Below, piece by piece: positions 7,325 to 15,510 of a stretch of DNA of 64,000 nucleotides. The DNA is from Oleispirillum sp965228165 (lineage in GTDB: Bacteria > Pseudomonadota > Alphaproteobacteria > Rhodospirillales > Rhodospirillaceae). Each line of letters begins with the position of its first letter. The stretch's first letter is position 1. The stretch is taken from NCBI GenBank assembly GCA_965228165.1, contig CBDDHB010000003.1, positions 1,178,001 through 1,242,000 of the forward strand, read 5' to 3'. The translations under genes were made by a program, and so were the position numbers. Below the pieces are notes generated by a model. It made no database searches. It saw nothing but the letters and a program-made list of their open reading frames with translations, and was not told the DNA's origin.

Positions 7325-9729
7325 GCCGTGCCGTCCGGAGCCGACAGCGAACGGTAGAGGGCGGTCACCTGCCGCTCGATCACCGGATCGGCATAGGTTT
7401 CCTCGATTCGCCGCCTAGCCGCCGCGCCCAGGCGGAGGCGCATCTCCGGGTCGGCGGCCAGCTTGGCGATGGCGTCGGCGATGGCGGCGGCATCCTTAAC
7501 CGGCACCAGCAGGCCGTTGTCGCCGTCGGTCACCAGATTGCGGCAGCCCGGCGCGTCGGCGGCGATCAGCGGACGGCCGCAGGCGGCGGCTTCCAGCAGC
7601 GCCTTCGGCATGCCCTCGCGGTACGAAGCGAGGAGCGCGACATGGCTTTCCGCCCACACCGCCGAGATATCGTTGCGCGGTCCCTTCCAGTCGATCACGC
7701 CCTCGGCGTTCCACAGGCTCAAGGTGGCGGGGTGGATGCTTTGCGGGTTGGCCGGATCGACGTCGCCGATCGGGCGGATCCTCACCGGCAGGCCGCGAAC
7801 CTTGAGGATGCGCGCCGCCTCCACGGTTTCGCCGATGCCCTTGTCCCACAGCATGCGCGACACCACGGAGACGACGAGGGTTTCGTCCGGCGGTTCGGGC
7901 AGCGGACGGAAGCGTTCGGCATCGACGCCGGAGCCGGGAATCACCGTCACCCGTTCGCGGGCGATGACGCGGGCGTGGACGAAGGTCTCGGCGTCGTCCG
8001 GGTTCTGCACCAACAGGCGCGACCCCGGACGGTCCAGGGCGAGGCGCAGCGCGGCCAGCACGACGCGCCGTAAAAGGCCGGTCTTGCGGGTGTCGTTGAT
8101 GAACAGGAAGCCCAGGCCGATCAGCGCGTTGACCGCCATCGGAATGCCCGCCAGCTCGGCGGCGATAGCGCCATGGACCACCGGCTTCAGCGCCACGTGG
8201 TGGACCAGGGCGGGGGCGGTTTCCTCGTACAGGCAGCGCAGGCGGTTGAGCGTCAGGTACTCGCGGATCGGGTTGGTCGAGGCGCGGTCCACCCCCCAGG
8301 GATAGACCTGGACGCCTTGATCCTCGATGCGGGCGCGATGGTTCCTGACCGCGCAGGCCACCCCCACCGCGTAGCCCGCCGTCTTCGCCGCGCGCGCCAT
8401 CGGCAGGCGGTGCGACAGGAAGGCGAAGTCCTCGGTCACCGTGAACAGCATGCGCGGCGCGGGTTCGGCGCTCACCGCCGGTCGGGCGGAGACGACGAGG
8501 AACAGGAACAGGAAGCTCACCCCCCACCACGGCGCCCAGATCGAGAAGTTGAAGCAGGCGGAGCCCCAGAAGGCGCACAGCAGCGCCAGACGCGCGGCGC
8601 GGCGCGGGCAGCCGGAGCGCAGAACCGCCAGCGCGTCGCGCAGGATCATGCCGCCGACGACCAGGGCGACGGGAACGAAACCGGCGATCCCGGCTTCGGC
8701 GAGGATTTCCAGAATCCAGTTGTGCGGATGCGACGGCACGAAGGCGACGGTCAGGCCGGGCACCAGATGGTCGGCGCCGGGGATGTGGGCGATGGCGTTC
8801 AGTCCGTGGCCGAACCAGGGATGATCGGGAAGGCGCTCCAGGATGAACAGCCAGATGTGCTGGCGGTGATAGTCCACCAGCCACAAGGGCAGGCCGAGCG
8901 CGCCGGTGGTGTCGGGGTCAACGCAGTAAGTGGTGCCGACGCTGCTGACCGGGCAACTGTAGAACGACAGCAGGAAGGTCACGGTCGTGGCGGCCAGAAC
9001 GCCGCAGACGACCAGAATCGGCAGGCGCAGGCGCGGGTGACGCGCCGCCAGAAAGCCCAGCGACACCAGCATCGCGGCGAACGACCCGGCGACGGCGGCG
9101 CGGCTGCCGGTGCCGAGAATGATCGTTGTCGCCGCGCCGATCGCCAGGACCGCCGCGACGCGCCGCCAGCCGGGCAGGGTCCAGGCGAGCCAGGCGAGCA
9201 GAGGGATCAGGCAGGCGAGGGCCGAGGCGAGAGCCTTGTAGCGGTGCCAGGCGCTGACCTTTTGGCTGTGGCGGAAGATGCTGACGAATTCGGGAAAGAA
9301 CAGGATCGCGACGACCGAAACGGTCAGGATGACGGCGGTGCCCAGAATCAGGGAATCCCGCGCGATGCGGGTCAAGGATTCGTTGCGGTCGAGGATCGAC
9401 CACAAGTAGGCGGCTCCGGCGATCGCCCCGGCGACGCGGACCCAGGTCAGGGCGGTTTCGCCGCGGTCGGGGGAGGCGAGAAGGCTCGGCAGCCAGGCGA
9501 GGAGCATCAGGCAGCAGAGTAGTCCCAGCGGATGGAACAGGGCGGCCAGCAGCACCCGGCGTCCGTGGCGGGCGCGGTCGGGAACGCTCAATCCGGCGAT
9601 CAGGGAGGCGGCGGCGACGGCCAGGACGGCGGCGGCGCCGAAGGCTCCGGCGGGAATCACCAGACCGATCAGGGCGGCGGTCAGGCAGTGACGCCAAGAG
9701 GCCGGGGCGGCGGGCAGGGCAACGGTCAT
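7321..9729 (-). CDS. O-antigen ligase/polymerase fused to a GT4 glycosyltransferase
   Basis: One open frame of 802 residues holds two proteins that are normally separate. Residues 1-426 form a polytopic membrane protein of the WaaL/Wzy_C type, with GTGSRAAVAGS and the periplasmic-loop motif SHPHNWILEILAEAGIAGF. From residue 427 (internal ATG at 8451) a complete GT-B family 4 glycosyltransferase begins with MLFTVTEDFAFLSHRLPMA and carries the EX7E motif EGMPKALLE. No convincing ribosome-binding site precedes the internal ATG. Either this is a true fusion that couples chain ligation and sugar addition, or a small indel has removed the ligase stop codon. The first ATG follows a short gap after rsmB; the 3' end overlaps the next gene by four bases. 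Confidence 0.8.
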   Translation of the reverse strand: MTVALPAAPASWRHCLTAALIGLVIPAGAFGAAAVLAVAAASLIAGLSVPDRARHGRRVLLAALFHPLGLLCCLMLLAWLPSLLASPDRGETALTWVRVAGAIAGAAYLWSILDRNESLTRIARDSLILGTAVILTVSVVAILFFPEFVSIFRHSQKVSAWHRYKALASALACLIPLLAWLAWTLPGWRRVAAVLAIGAATTIILGTGSRAAVAGSFAAMLVSLGFLAARHPRLRLPILVVCGVLAATTVTFLLSFYSCPVSSVGTTYCVDPDTTGALGLPLWLVDYHRQHIWLFILERLPDHPWFGHGLNAIAHIPGADHLVPGLTVAFVPSHPHNWILEILAEAGIAGFVPVALVVGGMILRDALAVLRSGCPRRAARLALLCAFWGSACFNFSIWAPWWGVSFLFLFLVVSARPAVSAEPAPRMLFTVTEDFAFLSHRLPMARAAKTAGYAVGVACAVRNHRARIEDQGVQVYPWGVDRASTNPIREYLTLNRLRCLYEETAPALVHHVALKPVVHGAIAAELAGIPMAVNALIGLGFLFINDTRKTGLLRRVVLAALRLALDRPGSRLLVQNPDDAETFVHARVIARERVTVIPGSGVDAERFRPLPEPPDETLVVSVVSRMLWDKGIGETVEAARILKVRGLPVRIRPIGDVDPANPQSIHPATLSLWNAEGVIDWKGPRNDISAVWAESHVALLASYREGMPKALLEAAACGRPLIAADAPGCRNLVTDGDNGLLVPVKDAAAIADAIAKLAADPEMRLRLGAAARRRIEETYADPVIERQVTALYRSLSAPDGTA

Positions 9730-9791
9730 CGATGGTCCGATTCGCACCGTGAGGGACAGATGCCGGAGGCTACGGTGCGCGCGCCATGCCG

Positions 9792-10997
9792 TCAAGCGGC
9801 GGGCTTGCGGAAGCGGGCCGCGTAGAAGCCGTCCAGGCCGCCCGCCTCGGGCAGGTGGCAGGGCAGGGCGCGCAGGGCGCCGTCGGGGCGCACGGCGAAT
9901 TCCCAGCCGGGCAGTTCGTCGGCGCGGATCGGGTCGGCGATCAGTCCGGGCGGTGGCGCGGCGGGGGAGGCGGTCTCCTCGGCGGCTTGCAGCGAACAGA
10001 CGCAATACACCAGAACCCCGCCCGGCTTCAGCAGGCGGGCGACGTCGGCGAGGATCGCGCCCTGCACGGCATGAAGCGCCGCGACGTCGGCGGGGGTCTT
10101 GATCCAGGCGGCGTCGGGGTGGCGGCGCAGGGTGCCGGTGGCGGAGCACGGCGCGTCCAGCAGCGCCGCGTCGAAGGGTTCGGGCGCTGCCCAGGCGGCG
10201 GCGTCGGCGGCGACGATTTCGGCGGCAAGGCCGGTGCGGGCGAGATTCTCGCGCAGGCGGACGAGGCGCGGCGCGGAACGGTCGAGCGCGGTCACCCGTG
10301 CCCCCGCCGCCGCCAGTTGCAGGGTCTTGCCCCCCGGCGCGGCGCACAGGTCGGCGACGCGCCGTCCCGAGACCGCGCCCAGCAGGCGGGCGGGCAGGGC
10401 GGCGGCGGCGTCCTGCACCCACCATCCGCCTTCGGCGAAGCCGGGCAGGTCCTCCACCGCGCCGGAGGGTCGGCAGCGCAGGGTTCCCCCCGGCAGGATC
10501 GTCGCGTTCAGGCGCTCCGCCCAGATTTCCGCCGTATCCGGATCACGCAGGCTCACGTCGAGGGGCGGTTCGTCCAAAAGCGCGGCGGCGATGGCGGCGG
10601 CGGCGATCGCGCGGAAACCGTCGGCGTCGCGCAGCACCCGGCGCAGCACCGCGTTGATCAGGCCGCTTTGGCGGTCGAGGCCGCGCGCCCGCGCAAGATC
10701 GACGCTGCTGGAGACCGCCGCGTGGTCGGCGGTGCCCATGAACAGCACCTGGGTCAGGCCCAGCGCCAACACATGTCGCGCGGCGGCGGCGGCGGGCGGC
10801 AGGGGGTGGGCGAGGCAGGTGTCGATGACCGCGTCCAGGCCGCCCTTGCGGCGCAGCGACAGGGCGACCAGGGCGCGGACGAAGGCGCGGTCGCGCGGCG
10901 CGAGGTCGCGGGTGAAGCGGGCGAACGCCTCGTCCAGCGGCTGCTTGCGGTCGAGGACGGAACGGCGGATGTCAAAGGCGGCGAGACGTGTCGGCAT
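9792..10997 (-). CDS. rsmB: 16S rRNA m5C967 methyltransferase RsmB
   Basis: The N-terminal NusB-like domain (LDEAFARFTRDLAPRDRAFVRALVALSLRRKG) precedes a SAM-dependent RNA methyltransferase domain with VADLCAAPGGKTLQLAAAG (SAM loop), LLDAPCSATGTLRRHPD (first catalytic Cys motif) and VYCVCSLQ (second Cys). RsmB methylates C967 of 16S rRNA. The protein is 401 residues, a little short. Near residue 140 the text DGFRAIAAAAIAAALLDEPPLD seems to lack the segment with conserved tryptophans (P-W-L...W...YG) that relatives carry between the NusB and methyltransferase parts. A deletion of roughly 25-30 codons is therefore likely but less certain than in purH. Confidence 0.85.
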   Translation of the reverse strand: MPTRLAAFDIRRSVLDRKQPLDEAFARFTRDLAPRDRAFVRALVALSLRRKGGLDAVIDTCLAHPLPPAAAAARHVLALGLTQVLFMGTADHAAVSSSVDLARARGLDRQSGLINAVLRRVLRDADGFRAIAAAAIAAALLDEPPLDVSLRDPDTAEIWAERLNATILPGGTLRCRPSGAVEDLPGFAEGGWWVQDAAAALPARLLGAVSGRRVADLCAAPGGKTLQLAAAGARVTALDRSAPRLVRLRENLARTGLAAEIVAADAAAWAAPEPFDAALLDAPCSATGTLRRHPDAAWIKTPADVAALHAVQGAILADVARLLKPGGVLVYCVCSLQAAEETASPAAPPPGLIADPIRADELPGWEFAVRPDGALRALPCHLPEAGGLDGFYAARFRKPAA

Positions 10998-11038
10998 GGC
11001 GCAGGCATAGAGAAAAGGGCGGGGGAAGGCAAGGTCGG

Positions 11039-11413
11039 CTATTGGCTCGTTCCCAGCGCCCGGTCGATGGCGGCCAGCAGGTCGGCGTTGCGCAGGGGTT
11101 TCTTGAACACCGCGACGATGCCGTCGATGCGGTTGACGCGTTTTTCCGAGTTGTCTTCCGGCGCGAAGTATCCGGAATAGAGGATGATCGGCAGCGCCGG
11201 ATGATCCCGGTGCAGATCGCGGATCAAATCGACGCCGTTGCCGTCGGGCATGGAGAGATCGACGATGGCGAGCTCGGGACAGCGCGCCGCCACCGCCTCC
11301 TTCGCCTCGGCGACGCGGTGGGCCTGGCGCACCGTGTGCCCCGCCGATTCCAGCACCAGGGCGATCGCCTCGCAGGCGAGCGCGTTGTCGTCGACGATCG
11401 GGATGTCGGCCAT
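11039..11413 (-). CDS. Single-domain response regulator (CheY-like receiver)
   Basis: A 124-residue receiver domain with no output domain: acidic pair Asp8-Asp9 (PIVDDNA), phospho-acceptor Asp52 (AIVDLSMPDG), a conserved Ser at 80 and KKP at 104-106. The ATG at 11413 has a good GGAGG-type site a few bases upstream. It lies at the 3' end of a PAS histidine kinase, and the kinase frame runs on across it. The pair presumably forms a two-component system, with phosphate passing from the kinase to this protein. If one more C were present in the C6 run just upstream (minus strand, about 11436-11441), kinase and receiver would read as one hybrid protein, so a hybrid ancestor is possible. Its own start signals favour a separate gene. 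Confidence 0.85.
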   Translation of the reverse strand: MADIPIVDDNALACEAIALVLESAGHTVRQAHRVAEAKEAVAARCPELAIVDLSMPDGNGVDLIRDLHRDHPALPIILYSGYFAPEDNSEKRVNRIDGIVAVFKKPLRNADLLAAIDRALGTSQ

Positions 11414-12973
11414 CGTTCGCCTCCGTTCGTGGGGTCGGGGGGCAGCAGCGGAATCCACACGGTGAAGGCGCTGCCCAGTCCGGGTTCGCTGTCGACGTCG
11501 ATGCGCCCGCCCCAGTTGCGCACGATGCCGAAGGCCACCGCGAGGCCGAGACCGGTGCCGTGGCCCTCGTCCTTGGTGGTGAAGAAGGGCTCGAAAATGC
11601 GCTGCTTGACCGCGTGGTCCATGCCCTTGCCGGTATCGACCACCGCGATCGCCACGGCGGCGCGGCCTTCGTATCCGGGTTCGGCGGCCTCCTCGGCGGG
11701 GAAGCGCAGGGTATCGGCGCGGCAGCGGACCTCGATGGTGCCGACGTGGTTCATCGCGTCGGCGGCGTTGGTCGCCAGATTGGTCAGCACCTGGCCGAGT
11801 TCGCGGCGGTCGAGCTTCGCCATCGCGGCGGCGGGGAGGGCGTCGTCGAGGCTAAGGTTCAGGCGGATCTGCGTCGGCAGGCCGGTGCGGATGAAGGCGA
11901 TGGCGTCGTGAATGGCGGGAACCACCGCCGTCGCGTCGTCGGCGGCGGGGGCGGTGCGGGCGAAGGTGAGCACGCCGCGCACGATGGTTTCGGCGCGTTC
12001 CGCCGCGTCGGTGATGCGCGCGAAGCAGCGCGCCGCCAGGGTCTCCGCCGGAACCTGGCCGAGCCCGAGCTCGGACAGGGTGAAGATCGGTTGCAGGGTG
12101 TTGTTGAGTTCGTGGGCGACGCCGCTCGCCAGTTGGCCCAGGGCTTCCATCTTCTGGCGGTTCTGTTCGATGTCGCGCAGGCGAAGGTCCTCGGTGCGGT
12201 CCTCGATGCGCCAGACCCAGCCGCCGTCCGGCATGGTGTGGGCGGAGAAACGCAAGTGCCGCCCGCCGATCCAGGGCACGTCGTCCTGATTGGGGGCATG
12301 GAGCAGGCGGTTGATCCGCTCGCGCACCTGACCCTCGGTGACGCCGACGCCGAACGCCCCCAGGGTGGCGAGGAAGCGGAAGATCGCGATCGCCGGGGTA
12401 TCGCGCCGGGCGAGCGGCGAAGGCAGGCGCAGCATCTCGGGGAAGCGGGCGTTCCACTCGGTCAGGGTGTCGTTGGCGCTGAACGCGGCCAGCCCGTGGT
12501 CGAGCGAATCCATGGTGACGCGCAGCAGCTCGGTGCGTTCGGCCAGTTGCGCCTCGCGGGTTCGCAGCGCCTTGAGGGCGCGGCGGCGTTCGGTGGTGTC
12601 GGTCAGCAGCGCGGTGACCCGCATCCGTCCGTCGTCCGGCGTCTGGTAGACCCAGTCCACCTGGACGTCGCGGGAGGTGGACTCCGGCCGGTGCAATAGG
12701 GCGGTGACGAACCGCGTCCGCGACTGGCGACGGTCGAGGATGGCGCGGGTCAGCGACGCCAGAAGGGGCCGCGTCTCCCACGTCGCCAGTCGGTCGAAGG
12801 GGTGGCCGATCAGCTCCGCCGGGGTGCAGCCGACGATGCCCCCCGGCCATCGGATTGGCCCGGACGATCAGCCCCCGGTCGTCGAGTTCGACCAGGCCGA
12901 TCGGCAGCGAATCCAGCAGGGCGCGGGATCGGCGGTCGTCTTCCTCGGCGGTGATGTCGCGATCGGTCGTCAT
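11224..12973 (-). pseudogene. PAS-PAS histidine kinase, frameshifted
   Basis: The gene opens with a PAS domain (LLDSLPIGLVELDDRGLIVRANPMAGG) at 12973. After that motif the frame is lost at a run of six C on the plus strand (12839-12844); with five, translation continues into IVGCTPAELIGHPFDRL and on to the second PAS, the HisKA box (ASGVAHELNNTLQP) and the ATPase (N box TNLATNAADAM, G1 VVDTGKGMD, G2 GTGLGLAVAFGIV). So one extra base separates sensor and catalytic parts. At the 3' end there is no stop before the response regulator; the frame runs about 190 bases into it out of phase. Signal unknown. The intact-looking catalytic part could still be made from an internal start, but this is speculative. 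Confidence 0.8.
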
Positions 12974-13080
12974 GCGGTCGGTTGTTTCATACGGAAGGCG
13001 GCTTGTCCATGCCGTGACGGTTGATCGCGGCGATGCGATGCCCCATCTTGGGACGATCAGGCCGTTTTCAGGACCGAATC

Positions 13081-13476
13081 ATGACCCACGCCATCCAGGT
13101 TTGCATCCGCTGCAACTTCACCAAGACCGAGGACGAAAAGAACGGCGTGCGCGGCGGCACCCAGCTGTACGAAAATCCGCTGAAGAAATTCGAGAAATGG
13201 CCGTTGAAAGACCAGTTCACGGTGGAGGCGACGGGCTGCATGGGGGCGTGCTCCACCGCCTGCGTCGTCGCCTTTCAGGCGCCGGGCAAGATCGGCTGGG
13301 TGTTCGGCGGACTGAATCCGCGCTTTTCGATTCCGAGTCTGCTGGAGTTCGCCGAGAAGTATCTGGCCGATTCGGACGGCAGGGTCCCCTACGCCGAGCG
13401 CCCGCCGGAACTGGCGGCGGGGCTGGTGGCGCGGTTGCTTCCGATAGGGAGCAAGACGGGCGGCGAGCGTGCCTGA
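13081..13476 (+). CDS. DUF1636 family metal-binding (thioredoxin-like ferredoxin fold) protein
   Basis: A 131-residue protein with CIRC at residues 8-11, the charged stretch KTEDEKNGVRGG and the motif ATGCMGACSTACVVAF near residue 55. The four cysteines and spacing fit DUF1636, predicted [2Fe-2S]/metal-binding proteins related to thioredoxin-like ferredoxins. In alphaproteobacteria such genes are often seen among cobalamin genes, and here the next gene is cobA and then cbiD-cobK. A role in cobalt or corrinoid metabolism is therefore plausible but unproven. The ATG at 13081 gives the family N-terminus; an in-frame start 60 bases upstream gives an unrelated leader. It is divergent from the kinase and convergent with cobA. 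Confidence 0.78.
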   Translation: MTHAIQVCIRCNFTKTEDEKNGVRGGTQLYENPLKKFEKWPLKDQFTVEATGCMGACSTACVVAFQAPGKIGWVFGGLNPRFSIPSLLEFAEKYLADSDGRVPYAERPPELAAGLVARLLPIGSKTGGERA

Positions 13477-13481
13477 TGCGC

Positions 13482-14330
13482 CTATTCGGTTTCGGCTTCG
13501 GGTTCGGCGTCCGTGGCGGCGGACAGCGGCGCGAGGCGCGGCGAGCGGTTGCCGGGGAACCAGTTGACCCAGGCGCGGTAATCCACCACCGGCCCGACGA
13601 CGAACAGCGCCGGATTCGGCAAGTCGCTGTCCGCCGCGTCGGCGGCGCAGCGTTCCAGGGTGGAGATCAGCACCCGCTGGTGCGGCGTGCTCGCCTGCGA
13701 GACGATGGCGCAGTGCTCGCCGGGGTCGCACCCGCCGGCGACCATTCGCTCGGCGATGTGGGCCAGCGACTTCATCGGCATGTAGATGACGATCACCGGC
13801 ACGGTGCGGGCCAGGTCTTCCCACTGCACGCGGCGCGACATCCCACCCGATTCGTCGTGCCCGGTGACGAAGGCGACCGCGTCGTTGGTTTCCCGCGTCG
13901 TCAGCGGAATCCCGGCATAGGCCAGACCGCCGATTCCGGCGGTGATGCCGGGAACGATGCGGAAGGGAATCTCGGCGCGCACCAGGGCCTGGGTTTCCTC
14001 GCCGCCGCGGCCGAAAACGAACGGGTCGCCGCCCTTCAGCCGAACCACCCGCTTGTTCCGCTTGGCCAGATCGACCAGAAGTTCGCAGATGTCGCTTTGC
14101 TTCGGGCTGCATTTCCAGCCGCGCTTGCCGACGTTGTAAAGCTCGACGTCGTCGCGCATCAAACCCAGGATGCGCGGATCGACCAGGGCGTCGTGGACCA
14201 CCGCGTCGGCCTGTTCCAGTGCTGACAGGGCGTGCAGGGTCAGCAATCCGGGGTCGCCCGGACCGGCGCCGACCAGCCAGACCCAGCCGGGTTCCAGTTC
14301 CACCGTGTATGCGTTCGCGCGTTTCATCAT
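13482..14330 (-). CDS. cobA: Uroporphyrinogen-III C-methyltransferase
   Basis: A 282-residue SUMT enzyme that adds methyl groups at C2 and C7 of uroporphyrinogen III, giving precorrin-2 for cobalamin (and siroheme). Visible motifs are LVGAGPGDPGLLTLHAL at the N-terminus, VRLKGGDPFVFGRGGEE, VPGITAGIGGLAYAGIPLTTR and VIYMPMK in the middle. There is no CysG-type oxidase/ferrochelatase domain. Two adjacent ATGs (14330 and 14327) are possible starts. A short acidic/Pro-rich C-terminal tail (ATDAEPEAETE) is unusual but harmless. The gene is divergent from cbiD, with about 97 bp between them for shared promoters. Confidence 0.9.
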   Translation of the reverse strand: MMKRANAYTVELEPGWVWLVGAGPGDPGLLTLHALSALEQADAVVHDALVDPRILGLMRDDVELYNVGKRGWKCSPKQSDICELLVDLAKRNKRVVRLKGGDPFVFGRGGEETQALVRAEIPFRIVPGITAGIGGLAYAGIPLTTRETNDAVAFVTGHDESGGMSRRVQWEDLARTVPVIVIYMPMKSLAHIAERMVAGGCDPGEHCAIVSQASTPHQRVLISTLERCAADAADSDLPNPALFVVGPVVDYRAWVNWFPGNRSPRLAPLSAATDAEPEAETE

Positions 14331-14427
14331 GGCGGCGGAAGTTATGCCCGCGCTTGCCGACGATGACAAGCCGCGTTTCGCCGGATATGACACTTTTCGA
14401 GCGATGACGGAGAAGAAAGGACGTTTC

Positions 14428-15510
14428 ATGGCGGAGCCGGAAAAACCCCTGCGCAGCGGCTGGACCACCGGCGCCTGCGCGGCGGCGGCGGCGGCGGCGG
14501 CCTATCGCGCGCTGTTCGGCCCGGGCTTTCCCGACCCGGTGGAGATCGTCCTGCCGCGCGGCGAACGCCCCCGCTTCGCCCTGGCGACGCGGCGGCTGGA
14601 GGCGGATTGCACCACCGCCGGAGTGATCAAGGACGCGGGCGACGATCCCGACGTCACCCACGGCGCGGAAATCGTCGTCACCGTCCGTCGGGGCGAAGCG
14701 GGCGAGGGAATCACCTTTCGCGGCGGCGAGGGAGTCGGCACCGTCACCAAGGCGGGGATTCCGGTGCCGGTGGGCGAGGCGGCGATCAACCCCGGACCGC
14801 GCCGCATCGTCGCCGCCAATCTGCTGCGCGCCATCGACGAAACCGGCGGCCCCGCCGACATCGAGGTGACGATTTCCATTCCCGGCGGCGACAAGCTGGC
14901 CGAGCAGACCCTCAATCCCCGCCTGGGCATCGTCGGCGGGTTGTCGGTCCTCGGCACCACCGGGGTGGTGGTGCCCTATTCCTGCGAGGCCTTCATCCAG
15001 ACCATCCAGCGCGCCGTCGATGTCGCCCGCGCCAACGGCATGACCCATATCGCCGGGTCCACCGGCTATGCCTCGGAACGCGCCGCGCAGCAGTATTACG
15101 GCCTGCCCGACCTCGCCCTGATCGACATGGGCGATTTCGTCGGCGGCCTGCTGAAATACCTGCGCGTCCACCCGCTGCCGCGACTCACCCTCGCGGGTGG
15201 CTTCGCCAAGTTCGCCAAGCTGGCGGAAGGTCACATGAACGTTCATTCCGGCGCTTCGCGGGTGGATCACGTCGCCCTGGCCGAACTGGTCCGCACCCTC
15301 GGCGGCAACGCCGCCCTGTGCGAGCGCGTCCGCGCCGCCAACACCGCGATGGAGGCCCTGGAACTCGCCACCGCGCAAGGGGTACCGCTGGCCGAGGCGG
15401 TGGCGGCGCGCTGCGTCAAGGTGACGCGCGGCGTGCTCAAGCCCGCCACCGTGGTGGACGTGCTGGTGGTCGATCGCTCCGGCGTGGTGGTGGGCCATGC
15501 CGCAAGCTGA
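14428..15510 (+). CDS. cbiD: Cobalt-precorrin-5B C1-methyltransferase CbiD
   Basis: A 360-residue protein starting LRSGWTTGACAAAAAAAA, the hallmark of CbiD, followed by EIVLPRGERPRFAL, DCTTAGVIKDAGDDPDVTHG, GPRRIVAANLL, YSCEAFIQTIQRA and HIAGSTGYASERAAQQ. CbiD methylates C1 of the corrin ring in the oxygen-independent (cobalt-early) pathway, so the organism probably uses that route. The ATG at 14428 is preceded by AAAGGA at good spacing; an ATG 24 bases upstream is less well placed. The stop overlaps the start of cobK by 14 bases, which shows an operon. Confidence 0.92.
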   Translation: MAEPEKPLRSGWTTGACAAAAAAAAYRALFGPGFPDPVEIVLPRGERPRFALATRRLEADCTTAGVIKDAGDDPDVTHGAEIVVTVRRGEAGEGITFRGGEGVGTVTKAGIPVPVGEAAINPGPRRIVAANLLRAIDETGGPADIEVTISIPGGDKLAEQTLNPRLGIVGGLSVLGTTGVVVPYSCEAFIQTIQRAVDVARANGMTHIAGSTGYASERAAQQYYGLPDLALIDMGDFVGGLLKYLRVHPLPRLTLAGGFAKFAKLAEGHMNVHSGASRVDHVALAELVRTLGGNAALCERVRAANTAMEALELATAQGVPLAEAVAARCVKVTRGVLKPATVVDVLVVDRSGVVVGHAAS

